Positions 33,586 to 42,913 are shown, counted from the stretch's first letter. The stretch is 64,000 nucleotides of DNA from Haladaptatus sp. DJG-WS-42 (GCF_037198285.1 NZ_CP147243.1:1666422-1730421), one strand, 5' to 3'. The notes: generated from the sequence alone by a model not told the origin. Numbers and translations: made by a program.

Positions 33586-33593
33586 GTTTATCA
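33586..33593 (+). promoter_or_regulatory. TATA-like box of archaemetzincin
   Basis: GTTTATCA is centred 27 bp upstream of the ATG at 33617, fitting a leaderless transcript. Confidence 0.4.
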
Positions 33594-33616
33594 TTGACGC
33601 AGACAAATGTGTTGCC

Positions 33617-34138
33617 ATGCACGTTGACATCGTGCCGGTCGGCGAGGTGCCGGCGCTGGTCAAGCGTGAAGCCTCAGCCGGACTCCGGGCGGTTTACGGC
33701 TGTGACGTCACGCTTCATGACGCTCTCGAGATACCCGAGAGCGCCTTCGACCAAAGCCGAAACCAGTACCGGGCCGAGGACTTTATCGAACTCGCAGGCC
33801 GCGTGGGGTCGGGGAATAAAAACATCGCCATCACGGCACAGGACCTCTACTACCGACGGCGCAACTACGTCTTTGGGCTCGCCTATCTCTCTGGCAACGG
33901 CAGCGTCATCTCGACGTATCGACTCCAAACCTCCTCTGACGGTGGCTTCTCGAATCGCTCTTCAGAAGACGTGTTCGCAGACCGCGTCCGCAAGGAAGTC
34001 GTCCACGAAATCGGCCACACCCTCGGCCTCGAACACTGCGACAACAGCCGCTGTGTGATGAACTTCTCGCCCACGGTACGCGAGGTTGACGTGAAAGAAC
34101 AGAACCTCTGTGGCACCTGCCAGCGGCAAGTGCTGTAG
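33617..34138 (+). CDS. amzA: Archaemetzincin metalloprotease
   Basis: A 173-residue zinc protease. The extended motif HEIGHTLGLEH (HExxHxxGxxH) binds the catalytic zinc; the following cysteines in HCDNSRCVMNFS and LCGTCQ form the second, structural zinc site that defines archaemetzincins. The Met of CVMNF supplies the Met-turn. It is cytosolic. The physiological substrate is unknown. Confidence 0.95.
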   Translation: MHVDIVPVGEVPALVKREASAGLRAVYGCDVTLHDALEIPESAFDQSRNQYRAEDFIELAGRVGSGNKNIAITAQDLYYRRRNYVFGLAYLSGNGSVISTYRLQTSSDGGFSNRSSEDVFADRVRKEVVHEIGHTLGLEHCDNSRCVMNFSPTVREVDVKEQNLCGTCQRQVL

Positions 34139-34193
34139 CTCGGATTACATTTTCGAAACCACTATCACCAATTCCAGAGTTCCATCAGTCGCA

Positions 34194-34502
34194 ATGACTG
34201 AACTCAGTCCCCGTTCGCGCGCTCGGTGGGCCATCCGCGAGGGGGCCGTCATCGGCGGCATTCTCGGCTTCTGGCTCGTGGTTTATCTCGTATTGAACAT
34301 CGTCACGTGGCTCCTCGAACCGCTCGCTCTGACGCTCAATTTTGAACCACTCTTCAGACTTGCACGCGAGACACAACAATTTATCCTCCCGTTGGTCCTC
34401 CAAGCCGCAACCGCGAACGTCGCGCTCTACACGCTTGTCAGGGTAGGAATGTTGATTATCGACCACTGGCGAAAAACGAGTCCGCAGGCTCAGGGCGCGT
34501 AG
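34194..34502 (+). CDS. Small two-helix membrane protein, function unknown
   Basis: A 102-residue protein with a basic N-terminus, a first hydrophobic segment at about 19-43 (GGILGFWLVVYLVLNIVTWLL) and a second at about 63-87. Charged ends suggest an integral membrane protein. I do not recognise the family. Its 3' end overlaps the convergent Rli1 gene by 13 bp. Confidence 0.55.
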   Translation: MTELSPRSRARWAIREGAVIGGILGFWLVVYLVLNIVTWLLEPLALTLNFEPLFRLARETQQFILPLVLQAATANVALYTLVRVGMLIIDHWRKTSPQAQGA

Positions 34503-36304
34503 TAGTACTCGCCCGCTTTCTTCTGTTCGCGGTCGAGTTGGCTGTCGAGTTTGTTGATGCGCGGGCGTCCCATGCGCTCGTCGCGCCGGAACGTGATTTC
34601 GAGATTCGAGAGGAACTCGTTCATGCCCTCGCGCATTTCGAGCGGTGGCGCGGCGTGACCGCTGACCGCGGGTTCGCCGTCGAACACCATTAGGCGGTCT
34701 GCGAGCAGGTCAATCATGTAGATGTCGTGGTCGATGACCATGACCGTCGCGTCGTGGTTCTCGGCGTAGCGGCGAATCGCGGTCGTCGCGCGAACCCGCT
34801 GTTCAACGTCGAGGTGAGCAGACGGCTCGTCGAGCAGGTAGAGGTCTGCGTCTTTCGACAGACACGCCGCGATGGCGACGCGCTGGCGCTCCCCGCCCGA
34901 GAGATCGGTGAGATTCTGCTCCATGATGCGGTCGAGTTGGAGCGGTCCCGCAATCTCCGTCTGCCAGTACGACGAGCCAAAGTCGTCGGTAATCGACGAA
35001 AGGAACACATCTACGCGCATCGGCTGGTCGATTTCGATGTACTGTGGCTTATACGAGATGTTCATCCGCCAGTCGAGTTCGCCCTCGTCTGGCTGGAGGT
35101 CGCCAGTGAGCAGCTGTGCGAGCGTGGACTTCCCAATCCCGTTTGGCCCGACGATGCCGAGCACTTCGCTCTTGTAGATGTTCCCGCCATCCACGTCTAA
35201 ACTGAACTCTCCGTCGCCGTAGGACTTCTTCAGGTCGGGATACGAGACGAGCAGGTCGCCTTTTGCCGTCTCGCGAGGCGCGTGTTCCTCGAACTTGATG
35301 GCGTTCGGGCGAATCCGCATGTTCTCGTTGTTGAGATACCCCTGCAGGTACTCGTTGATGCCGTTTCGCACGGACTTGTTGCTCGTGATGACACCGAACG
35401 CCCCGGGTTCACCGTAGGCGATGTGAAGGGTGTCTGCGAGCATGTCGAGAATCGCAAGGTCGTGTTCGACTACAAGCATCGAGCGGTTCTCCTCTTCTGC
35501 GAGTTCGCGGATGAGTTGCGCCGCAGTCATGCGCTGGCCGATGTCGAGATACGGCGTAATCTCGTCTAAGAAGTAAAAGTCGGCGTCGCGGGCGAGCGTC
35601 GCCGCAAGCGCCACGCGCTGGAGTTCCCCGCCGGAGATGGAGTCGATGTTCTGGTCCATCACCGGGCGAATCGAGAGGCGGTCGACGAGTTCGTCTAAGA
35701 CGCCGCGCTCGTCGGTGCGTTCTAAGAGTTCGCGCGTGTTCCCGTCGAACGTCTTTGGAATCTGGTCGACGTACTGCGGTTTGCGAGCAACGGTGAGGTC
35801 GCCTTCGCGCAAGTCTTCTAAGAAGTCCTGTAACTCGGTGCCGCGATACTCGTCGATGACGGCGTCCCAGCCGGGGGCGTTGCCGTACTCGCCGAGGTTC
35901 GGTTCGAGTTCGCCGGAAAGAATTTTGACGGCGGTCGATTTACCAATCCCGTTCGGTCCAAGAATACCCGTGACGCGGCCTTCTTCTGGAACCGGCAGGC
36001 CGTAGAGCGAGAAGGCGTTCTCGCCGTAGCGGTGGGTCGGCTCTTGGTTTAATTCCTGTGGGAGGTTGATAATCTCGATTGCGTCGAACGGACACTTCGA
36101 GACGCAGATACCGCAGGTCTCACCGAGACAGATCTCTTCGGAGATACGAATCTGGTCTGGTTTGCCCTGGAGGGTGTCCTCGCCGCGTTGGGTGATGCAC
36201 TCTTTGCCCGTCCGGTTGGGCGGGCAGTAGTTTGCACACTCGTAGTTACAGCGGTCGGGTTGACATCGGTCTAAGTCAACGACCGCGATGCTGTCGTCCG
36301 CCAT
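34490..36304 (-). CDS. Ribosome recycling ATPase Rli1/ABCE1
   Basis: A 604-residue ATPase that splits ribosomes after termination. The N-terminus has two Fe-S motifs (CQPDRCNYECANYCP and CLGETCGICVSKCP). Two ABC domains follow, with Walker A GPNGIGKST in each, signatures SGGELQRVA and SGGERQRVA, and Walker B YFLDEITPYLD and YLLDEPSAHLD. The hinge region carries the conserved RINKLDSQLDREQK at the C-terminus. The ATG at 36304 follows the EMC6-like gene by 2 bp, so they form an operon. Confidence 0.97.
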   Translation of the reverse strand: MADDSIAVVDLDRCQPDRCNYECANYCPPNRTGKECITQRGEDTLQGKPDQIRISEEICLGETCGICVSKCPFDAIEIINLPQELNQEPTHRYGENAFSLYGLPVPEEGRVTGILGPNGIGKSTAVKILSGELEPNLGEYGNAPGWDAVIDEYRGTELQDFLEDLREGDLTVARKPQYVDQIPKTFDGNTRELLERTDERGVLDELVDRLSIRPVMDQNIDSISGGELQRVALAATLARDADFYFLDEITPYLDIGQRMTAAQLIRELAEEENRSMLVVEHDLAILDMLADTLHIAYGEPGAFGVITSNKSVRNGINEYLQGYLNNENMRIRPNAIKFEEHAPRETAKGDLLVSYPDLKKSYGDGEFSLDVDGGNIYKSEVLGIVGPNGIGKSTLAQLLTGDLQPDEGELDWRMNISYKPQYIEIDQPMRVDVFLSSITDDFGSSYWQTEIAGPLQLDRIMEQNLTDLSGGERQRVAIAACLSKDADLYLLDEPSAHLDVEQRVRATTAIRRYAENHDATVMVIDHDIYMIDLLADRLMVFDGEPAVSGHAAPPLEMREGMNEFLSNLEITFRRDERMGRPRINKLDSQLDREQKKAGEYYYAP

Positions 36305-36306
36305 GT

Positions 36307-36606
36307 TTAGAAGACGTGGCCCTGCAACAGGAGCGTCCAAGAAACGAACCACAGCGAGAAGGTCATGAAGCCCACGTACAGGTAGTCCTTCGTCGAGAAC
36401 TCCTGTACGTCGATGCCGAGCAGGCGCAACAGCGGCAGTTGCACCAAGATTGCACCAACGAGGGCGAACACCGCCGTCGTGTCCTGTGGTCCGGCCGCCA
36501 CCATCGCGGAGATGATTGCACCAGCAACCCCCGCGAGTGCCGAGACCGACGTGACCGTAACCCCACGCATATGGGCTTTACGGCGGTCGAGCGTTTCGGT
36601 TGCCAT
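36307..36606 (-). CDS. EMC6-like membrane protein
   Basis: A 99-residue protein with a basic cytosolic start and three predicted membrane helices (about 16-37, 44-63 and 75-95). It resembles the archaeal homologues of EMC6, a subunit of the eukaryotic membrane protein insertase complex. It lies 2 bp upstream of Rli1 and shares its promoter region with a divergent winged-helix gene. The link to translation is suggestive. Family assignment is from overall pattern, not a strict motif. Confidence 0.7.
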   Translation of the reverse strand: MATETLDRRKAHMRGVTVTSVSALAGVAGAIISAMVAAGPQDTTAVFALVGAILVQLPLLRLLGIDVQEFSTKDYLYVGFMTFSLWFVSWTLLLQGHVF

Positions 36607-36694
36607 ACAGCAGTGTTCGGCTATGGAGCGTAAAAAGGCGTTCGTTCGCGCGCCCTCAATCTTTATGCTCCCAGCGCTACAGTCATTTATAGTA

Positions 36695-36973
36695 ATGGCT
36701 GAAACTACTGGGGAGGAGCTCTCTGACCTTCCACCGAGCGCGAAACTCGTGTTTAAAGTGCTCGAATACAACGGGCCGCTGACGCAGAAAGGAATTGTCC
36801 AAGAGTCGATGCTCTCTGCGCGGACCGTCCGATACGCCCTCGAACGACTCGAAGAAATCGGCGCAGTGAGTGAAGATGTGTATTTCGCAGACGCACGACA
36901 GAACCTCTACGAAATCCCGTCAGAACTCATCGCGGCCGACGGCGGTGCAGACCCGGCGGTTTGCGACGACTAA
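36695..36973 (+). CDS. Small winged-helix transcription regulator
   Basis: A 92-residue protein with one winged-helix domain (about 12-72): SAKLVFKVLEYNGPLTQKGI followed by the recognition helix SARTVRYALERLEEIGAV. It resembles MarR/TrmB-type domains without an effector part. The ATG at 36695 follows a TATA-like CTTTATGC by about 31 bp. It is divergent from the EMC6-Rli1 operon, which it might regulate. Confidence 0.8.
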   Translation: MAETTGEELSDLPPSAKLVFKVLEYNGPLTQKGIVQESMLSARTVRYALERLEEIGAVSEDVYFADARQNLYEIPSELIAADGGADPAVCDD

Positions 36974-37077
36974 CTCCATACTCACTTTCTTTGCTTCATC
37001 GTTCCTGAGCGATCGCGCTGTTTTGCGTTGGTAAAAACGAACACTGGAACGGCGGTGATTGAGCGGTTACAACCCGG

Positions 37078-37512
37078 TCATTCGGGTGGCAGGTCGACCA
37101 CACCGAGTTGTTGCATCATGCCGAGTGTATCCGGCTGCACCCACCGTTCTGCGATTTTCCCGTCTTCGATGCGCGTGAACACCATGTTCTGAACCTCGAA
37201 CGGCTTGCCAGTCGCTTCGAGCCCCATGAACGTCCCTTCGTGGGTTCCACGGAGTGTCACGCGCATCGCAACCATGTCACCCTCGGCGACGACCTCCTCG
37301 ACCGTTGCCGAGAAACCAGCCCATGCAGTGCGCAGGTCTTCGATTTGTTTCTTCACGGCGTCGCGCCCTTTCACCTCTCCGAACGGGCTGTGGTCGATGA
37401 TGTCCGCTGCACAGCACTCGTCGATGAGTGCGACGTTTCCTTCGGTGGCGATTTCCTCCGGGAAGCGCCGCGCAATCTGTTTGTTCTTCTCGAGTCCAGC
37501 TATTGTTGCCAT
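37078..37512 (-). CDS. SnoaL-like ester cyclase family protein
   Basis: A 144-residue protein of the SnoaL/NTF2 fold: N-terminal helix KNKQIARRFPEEI, then IDECCAADIIDHSPFGEVKGRDAVKKQIEDLR-type region and a beta-sheet ending in FTRIEDGKIAERWVQPD. Family members include polyketide cyclases and many uncharacterised small enzymes. The start at 37512 is preferred; the frame extends upstream without similarity. No biosynthetic neighbours indicate a substrate. Confidence 0.82.
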   Translation of the reverse strand: MATIAGLEKNKQIARRFPEEIATEGNVALIDECCAADIIDHSPFGEVKGRDAVKKQIEDLRTAWAGFSATVEEVVAEGDMVAMRVTLRGTHEGTFMGLEATGKPFEVQNMVFTRIEDGKIAERWVQPDTLGMMQQLGVVDLPPE

Positions 37513-37740
37513 TGGCCCACCTCTCTGTGTGCTCGATTCGACCCGCCTCAGCAGGTGGCCGTCTCGAACCACGGAAGTATATTGGCTCCAAATCGTGTTA
37601 ACCATTACCACTTTTCCTGCTGACTCGACGCGGTTCTTCGGCCGTCTGTCAGCCAACGGAGCGACCGCTCTCCCGGAGTACTAAGCCACGCTTTCGAAGT
37701 TGCTTCACCTCGGCGCAAAAACTATCCGGAAGCCAACAAG

Positions 37741-39597
37741 TTACGACGAGATGATCGAAATCTGCTGGCCGTGGTCGATGGCGCGCTCTAGCTCTTCTGC
37801 GATGGCGCTGCCGCGGGATACCTGAATGTCGCCGCCGCGTGAGACGGTCGCGGTGAACAGGTACTCGCCGTCTGCCTGCACTTCGATGGTCTCTCCGGCG
37901 CGGTCGTTCCCGATGGGGATGACGACGTGGCGCGAGGAGATTTCAGGCGTCACGACGTCGCCGGTCTCTTTTGGAGCGCTCGCTTGGGTTCCTTGGCTCG
38001 ACGCTTTGGGCTCCTCTGGGCGTTCATCGAGCGTCCGTACGTCGATGCTCATGCCGAGACGGTCTTCGACGTCTTGGATGCGACCGCCGCCCTTGCCGAT
38101 GACGTAGGAGATGTCGTCGTCTTCGACGTACACGATGGCGCTCGACTGGCTCTTGATTTCCACGTCAACGTGGCCGCGGGCGATGGAGCGAATCTCGCGT
38201 TCGATTTCCTTCTTTGCGAGTTTGTTCACGCCCGTGTCGCGGCTGCCGGTCTTGCTGACTGGGACCGTGACGACCTGCCGGTTGAACGTGTAGATTTCGT
38301 ACTCCGGCTGGTTCGTCTCGAAGTCCCGAATCATGATGACAGGCCGGGCGAGGTCTTCTTCCATGAGGCCTTCCGGCACTTTGACTTCCGTCGTCACGTC
38401 GTACACTTTCGCCACCTGTCCAGCCTCGATGTAGACAACCGTGTCTGCGACCTGCGGAATCAGGCCGAGTTCGACCCGGCCAATCAGGCGCTGGAGGGCG
38501 TCGATGGCGCGGGTCGCGTGAACCACACCAATCATGCCAACCCCCGCGAGGCGCATGTCCGCGAACACGGAGAAGTCGCTCGTTTTCCGCACCTCGTCGT
38601 AGATGGTGTAGTCGGGACGCACCATCAGCAAGGAGTCTGCGGTTTTCTCCATCGACCCGGCGAGTTCGGTGTACTGCGTGATTTCGGGGCCGACTTGCAG
38701 GTCGCGCGGTTTCTCCATCGTTTTGACGGCGAAGCCGGTGTCGTTCAAGAACTCGGCGACAGCTTGGCCAAAGGTGGATTTCCCCGCCCCGGGTGACCCG
38801 GCGATGAGCACGCCGCGCTGGCGTTCGAGCAGGCGCTCTTTGATGGTGTCTGCGCCCTCGTAGTCGTCCATCGTCGTCTTGACGATTGGCCGGACGGCCG
38901 TGATTTCGAGTGCGTCCGAAAACGGTGGGGAGGCAATCGCAATCCGGTAGTCACGGAACTGGACGATGGTCATGCCCGGCTCTGAGAGTTCAACGAAGCC
39001 TTCCTCGTCGTCCTCTGCGCCGTGTTCGATCTCCGCCGCCATGTCACGGAGTTCGCCCGCCGTGAGCACGTCGTCGCGGATTTTCTCGAAGGCCATCTCG
39101 CCGACGGAGCCGCGTTTTGCCATCGGACGCACACCCACCTTGAGGTGGACGGACATCGTCTGGTCGTCGAAGTACTCCTCGATTTCGAGGGTGCCGACCT
39201 GCCGGATGGTCGGCTCTAAGTAGATGACAGAGAGGCCTTTTGCCTTCGCAACCTTGCTCTGGACGACGTCGCTCGTGACGAACGTGGCGTCGTGTTCAAC
39301 CGCGAGGTCGCGAATCAGCGCGTCGATTTCGCCCTGTTTGGCACGGCTCCGCTCGCCCGAACTCGGGCGGCGACCGACGTACTTGATGGTGACCTCACCG
39401 GCATCCGCAAGCTCCGCGAGCGTCTGGAGTTCGCTGAGGCCTGCCCAGCCACTCTCGTGGCCGTCGTTGGCCCGCGACTCCAGCTCTGCAACGACTGCTT
39501 CCGGGACGTAGATGGTCGCGCCAGCGAACTCGCCGCTTTCGACTCGTTCGGACACGCGGTGGTCGATGACCACGCTCGTATCCGGTACGACATTCAT
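37741..39597 (-). CDS. PIN-ATPase-KH domain protein (PINc/VapC-type ATPase)
   Basis: A 618-residue fusion. The N-terminal PIN domain (about 1-135) has acidic residues in VPDTSVVID, VAELESR, GEIDALIRDLA and VTSDVV. A central RecA-type secretion ATPase-like domain (about 230-430) has Walker A AGSPGAGKSTFGQAVAEF and Walker B-like DYTIYDEVRK. A KH domain near 510 carries YVIGKGGGRIQDVEDRL. This archaeal arrangement suggests an ATP-driven RNase or RNA remodeller. Start at 39597 begins MNVVPDTSVV. Confidence 0.92.
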   Translation of the reverse strand: MNVVPDTSVVIDHRVSERVESGEFAGATIYVPEAVVAELESRANDGHESGWAGLSELQTLAELADAGEVTIKYVGRRPSSGERSRAKQGEIDALIRDLAVEHDATFVTSDVVQSKVAKAKGLSVIYLEPTIRQVGTLEIEEYFDDQTMSVHLKVGVRPMAKRGSVGEMAFEKIRDDVLTAGELRDMAAEIEHGAEDDEEGFVELSEPGMTIVQFRDYRIAIASPPFSDALEITAVRPIVKTTMDDYEGADTIKERLLERQRGVLIAGSPGAGKSTFGQAVAEFLNDTGFAVKTMEKPRDLQVGPEITQYTELAGSMEKTADSLLMVRPDYTIYDEVRKTSDFSVFADMRLAGVGMIGVVHATRAIDALQRLIGRVELGLIPQVADTVVYIEAGQVAKVYDVTTEVKVPEGLMEEDLARPVIMIRDFETNQPEYEIYTFNRQVVTVPVSKTGSRDTGVNKLAKKEIEREIRSIARGHVDVEIKSQSSAIVYVEDDDISYVIGKGGGRIQDVEDRLGMSIDVRTLDERPEEPKASSQGTQASAPKETGDVVTPEISSRHVVIPIGNDRAGETIEVQADGEYLFTATVSRGGDIQVSRGSAIAEELERAIDHGQQISIISS

Positions 39598-39691
39598 ACT
39601 GAATCTACGCCCGCGAACCCTGATAAGACTGTTCAACAGGGCGGCACGCGAACCCCTGAGAGGTAAGGCACTCGCCCCCAACTCTCCGACC

Positions 39692-40759
39692 ATGACCGTC
39701 GCCTCACTCACCCGCGACCTCGTTTCGATTCCGAGCCACGACGACGAAACCGCAGCCGGAGATTTCATCGAAAACTGGCTCCGCGCAGAAACCGCCGCCG
39801 CCGTCACGCGAGACGACGCGGGCAACGTCATCGCCCGAAAAGGCTCGGGCGACCGCTCGCTTGCGCTCGTTGGCCACCACGACGTGGTCGCCCCCGACGC
39901 CTCCCAACTCGACGGCGACGACTACGTGGTCGAAACACGCGACGGACGCATCTACGGCCGCGGCACTGCAGACATGAAGGGAGCCGTCGCCGCCGCCATG
40001 TGCGCTTTCCGCGACGCAGACCCATCCTGCGAACTCGTCTTCGCCTCGTTCGTCGGCGAGGAGGTCGGCGGAACCGGCGCACGCGCCGCCATCGACGACG
40101 GGTTCGCGCCCGATTTCGCCATCGTCGGCGAGGGTTCGACGGGCTACTCAGCGCCCGGCATCACTGACGTTGCCGTTGCCCACAAGGGCCGTCGTGGGAG
40201 TACGATTGTTGCGGCGGGAACCGCGGCCCACGCGAGCGAGGTCGAAGCCGGTGAGAACGCCATCTACCGCGCCTGTGACGCCGTGAACGTCGTGCGCGAC
40301 CTTGACTTCCCGACCGCAACCGTGCTCGGCCACGAGATGACCGGCAGTGTCGCGGTCACGGAAATCGAAGGCGGGAGCGGCTGGAATGTGATTCCTGCAT
40401 CCTGTTCGGTGACCGTAGACGAGCGCACGGTTCCCGGCGGCTACGCACCGCTCGAACAGGTCGAAGACATAGCGGGTGTTTCGTGGAACGTTGACCAAGA
40501 CTTACCGCCAATGGCCTGCGACGACGCCGTGTTTGCTGACGTGGTACTCGAAGCGGCGAGCGAGGCACAGGACGCAGCGCCCGAACAGGTCACGAAACCC
40601 CACGCAACCGACGCGGGTTGGTTGGCCAAAGCGGGAACCACGTGCGTCATCTGCGGGGCGGCAGAACAGGGCGAGGCCCACACCAAAGACGAGAGCGTCT
40701 CGATTGCCACACTTGAAACGATTCAGACCCTCTACCGGACGGTCGCAGAATCGGTCTGA
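39692..40759 (+). CDS. M20 family metallopeptidase
   Basis: A 355-residue zinc hydrolase of the ArgE/DapE/LysK type. Metal ligands are seen in LVGHHDVVAPD (His, Asp), GRGTADMKGA (Asp), VGEEVGGTGA (catalytic Glu pair) and a C-terminal His in GEAHTKDE. A lysine-carrier deacylase role (LysK) or general deacetylation is possible. The start at 39692 gives MTVASLTRDLVSIPS. It is divergent from the PIN-ATPase gene. Confidence 0.88.
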   Translation: MTVASLTRDLVSIPSHDDETAAGDFIENWLRAETAAAVTRDDAGNVIARKGSGDRSLALVGHHDVVAPDASQLDGDDYVVETRDGRIYGRGTADMKGAVAAAMCAFRDADPSCELVFASFVGEEVGGTGARAAIDDGFAPDFAIVGEGSTGYSAPGITDVAVAHKGRRGSTIVAAGTAAHASEVEAGENAIYRACDAVNVVRDLDFPTATVLGHEMTGSVAVTEIEGGSGWNVIPASCSVTVDERTVPGGYAPLEQVEDIAGVSWNVDQDLPPMACDDAVFADVVLEAASEAQDAAPEQVTKPHATDAGWLAKAGTTCVICGAAEQGEAHTKDESVSIATLETIQTLYRTVAESV

Positions 40760-40807
40760 GTCACCCCGTGTGAGAGGATTGATAGGTGGCCGCATCCTTG
40801 TGCATCT

Positions 40808-42307
40808 ATGGCACCGGACACACCCGATGCGTACGACGCCCTTCTCTCGAAGTATCGCCGAATTTCTGGCCTCCAGGACGCAGGCCAACTGCTCTCGTGG
40901 GACCAGCAGGTCATGATGCCGCCGGGCGGAACCGGCGCGCGTTCGCGCCAACTCTCCGCGCTCTCTGCGACGAGCCACGAACTGCTCACCGCAGACGAAA
41001 TCGGCGACCTCCTCGGTTCGGTCGAGGGCAACGTCTCGGGCGAACAGGCCGCAGCCGTCCGCGAGATTCGTCGCCAGTACGACCGAGCAACGCGCGTCCC
41101 GACTGAGTTGGTCGAACAGATCTCGATTGCGACCTCAGAGGCGCTGCCCGTCTGGGAGCAGGCAAAAGCCGACGACGACTTCGACGCCTTCACGCCGACG
41201 CTCCAAAAGATGGTCGAGCTAAAGCGCGAGTACGCCGCCCACATCGACCCGGACGAAGACCCGTATGCCGTCCTCTTTGCCGACTACGAACCGTACCTCG
41301 AACTCGACACCGCAGACCGCGTGCTCTCGCGACTCCGTGACAACCTCGTCCCGCTCATCGAAGACATCGCTGCGAGTGACGTTGCGGCTCCCAGTCCATT
41401 CGCCGGGACGTTCGACACGAGCACGCAAAACGACCTCTCTCGGGACGCACTTTCGTTGCTCGGCTACGACTGGAATCGCGGCCGTCTCGACTCTTCTTCG
41501 CATCCCTTCTCGACGGGGACGCAGTTCGACTCGCGCATCACGACGCGCTTCAAGGAAACCGACCCAATCGACGCGCTCACCGCGACCATCCACGAGTTCG
41601 GCCACGCGACCTACACGCTTGGCCTGCCACAGGACAAGTACGGTTCGCCGCTCGGCGAGTCGCGCGACCTCACCGTCCACGAGTCCCAGTCGCGCCTCTG
41701 GGAGAACCACATCGGCCGCTCGCGGGCGTTCTGGGAGCGTTTCCTGCCGTCGTTCAAAGACCGCTTCCCGCAGGTTGGCGACGCGAGCGCAGACGACGCC
41801 TACCGCGCGGTCAACCGGGTTTACGATGACAACTACATCCGCGTCGAAGCGGACGAACTCACCTACCACATGCACATCGTGCTCCGATACGAAATCGAAC
41901 AGGCGCTCATCCACGGCGACATCGAGGTCTCAGAGGTGCCACAAGTCTGGAACGACAAGATGGAGAAGTACCTCGGCATCCGCCCGGAGACGGACGCAGA
42001 AGGTTGTCTCCAAGACATCCACTGGAGCCACGGCAGCTTTGGCTACTTCCCGACCTACTCGCTCGGCTCCGTACTCTCCGCTCAACTGTTTGCGAGCGTC
42101 GAAGACGCCATTCCGGACGTGTACGGGAAGGTCCGCGAGGGCTCGTTCGACGACCTTCATTCGTGGCTCACCACGAACGTCCACGCCCACGGCAAGCGCT
42201 ACACCACGCCAGACCTCGTGAAAGAGGCAACTGGCGAGGAGTACACGGCCGACTACTTCATCGACTACGCCACCGAGAAGTACGGCGACCTGTACGACCT
42301 CGACTGA
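40808..42307 (+). CDS. Carboxypeptidase Taq (M32 family)
   Basis: A 499-residue metallocarboxypeptidase. The zinc motif is HEFGH in ATIHEFGHATYTLG; the Glu ligand lies in LTVHESQSRLWENHIGRS, and DIHWSHGSFGYFPTYSLGS is a further M32 hallmark. It removes C-terminal residues from peptides in the cytosol. It lies 48 bp behind the M20 peptidase on the same strand, so the two may form a peptide-degradation unit. Confidence 0.95.
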   Translation: MAPDTPDAYDALLSKYRRISGLQDAGQLLSWDQQVMMPPGGTGARSRQLSALSATSHELLTADEIGDLLGSVEGNVSGEQAAAVREIRRQYDRATRVPTELVEQISIATSEALPVWEQAKADDDFDAFTPTLQKMVELKREYAAHIDPDEDPYAVLFADYEPYLELDTADRVLSRLRDNLVPLIEDIAASDVAAPSPFAGTFDTSTQNDLSRDALSLLGYDWNRGRLDSSSHPFSTGTQFDSRITTRFKETDPIDALTATIHEFGHATYTLGLPQDKYGSPLGESRDLTVHESQSRLWENHIGRSRAFWERFLPSFKDRFPQVGDASADDAYRAVNRVYDDNYIRVEADELTYHMHIVLRYEIEQALIHGDIEVSEVPQVWNDKMEKYLGIRPETDAEGCLQDIHWSHGSFGYFPTYSLGSVLSAQLFASVEDAIPDVYGKVREGSFDDLHSWLTTNVHAHGKRYTTPDLVKEATGEEYTADYFIDYATEKYGDLYDLD

Positions 42308-42321
42308 GCCACAAACTATAC

Positions 42322-42336
42322 GTTTTCTCGTTTTTC
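42322..42336 (+). terminator. U-rich terminator behind the M32 peptidase
   Basis: GTTTTCTCGTTTTTC (T4 and T5 runs) lies about 15 bp after the stop codon. Confidence 0.45.
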
Positions 42337-42433
42337 GGCCACAATAGTTACAACTGTCTGGTTATCGCGCTGACAACCTCCTGACTGCGCAAGCCAGAAA
42401 CACTAAGTACTGTCGTGGTATAGCATACCATGT

Positions 42434-42613
42434 ATGGCCTCAGCACCGAACGACAACTTATTCGACGAGTTCCTCTCGCACCGTGGCCACGAAACTGCTG
42501 TTGTCGGATGGCAGCAAAACTATAACAAACTCCAGTGCCCAGAGTGTATGGGCCTCCACGATACAGGAGCAACCGAGTGTTCGGTATGCGGCTGGTCCCC
42601 GCAAACCGCGTAG
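42434..42613 (+). CDS. HVO_0416-type small zinc finger protein
   Basis: A 59-residue protein starting MASAPNDNLFDEFLSHRGHE, with CPECMGLHD (C35, C38) and CSVCGW (C49, C52), i.e. two CxxC pairs of a zinc ribbon. It matches a haloarchaeal small zinc finger family known from Haloferax. The second ATG (42434) is used because the first, at 42431, is in another frame that soon stops. Function is unknown. Confidence 0.85.
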   Translation: MASAPNDNLFDEFLSHRGHETAVVGWQQNYNKLQCPECMGLHDTGATECSVCGWSPQTA

Positions 42614-42712
42614 AATCCGTCGCTGATTCATTTTTTGCGTTGATTACCCGGCGATAGTGACTATCAGGGACACTGATTTATTGTATTATTTCTATAATGT
42701 TAATTGAGAAAT

Positions 42713-42871
42713 ATGCCCGAATGTCAGAACTGCGGCTCTTTCGTTACCGACGCTTACGTCCGTGTGTTTGCACCGACTGGAATCAGCGACCCTCGCGTGT
42801 GTCCGCGGTGTACCGACAAAATCAGAGAAGGCGCGTCCGTCCGCGACGCGCGTTCGCCCCGAAATCAGTAG
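42713..42871 (+). CDS. DUF7563-type small zinc protein
   Basis: A 52-residue protein with two CxxC pairs (C4, C7 in CQNCGS; C30, C33 in CPRCTDK) and the sequence YVRVFAPTGISDPRVCPRC. The layout matches the haloarchaeal DUF7563 family of small zinc proteins with unknown function. Upstream DNA is markedly AT-rich (about 42677-42700), suggesting its own promoter. Confidence 0.82.
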   Translation: MPECQNCGSFVTDAYVRVFAPTGISDPRVCPRCTDKIREGASVRDARSPRNQ

Positions 42872-42913
42872 TTTAAGCGCTTCTTCTCGGGATTTTTGGG
42901 GATAACCCGGAGG

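Noticed and set aside
37513-37740. A reading frame extending the SnoaL-like gene upstream
   Set aside because: The added residues lack family similarity, and a TATA-like box (near 37570) lies within the extension.
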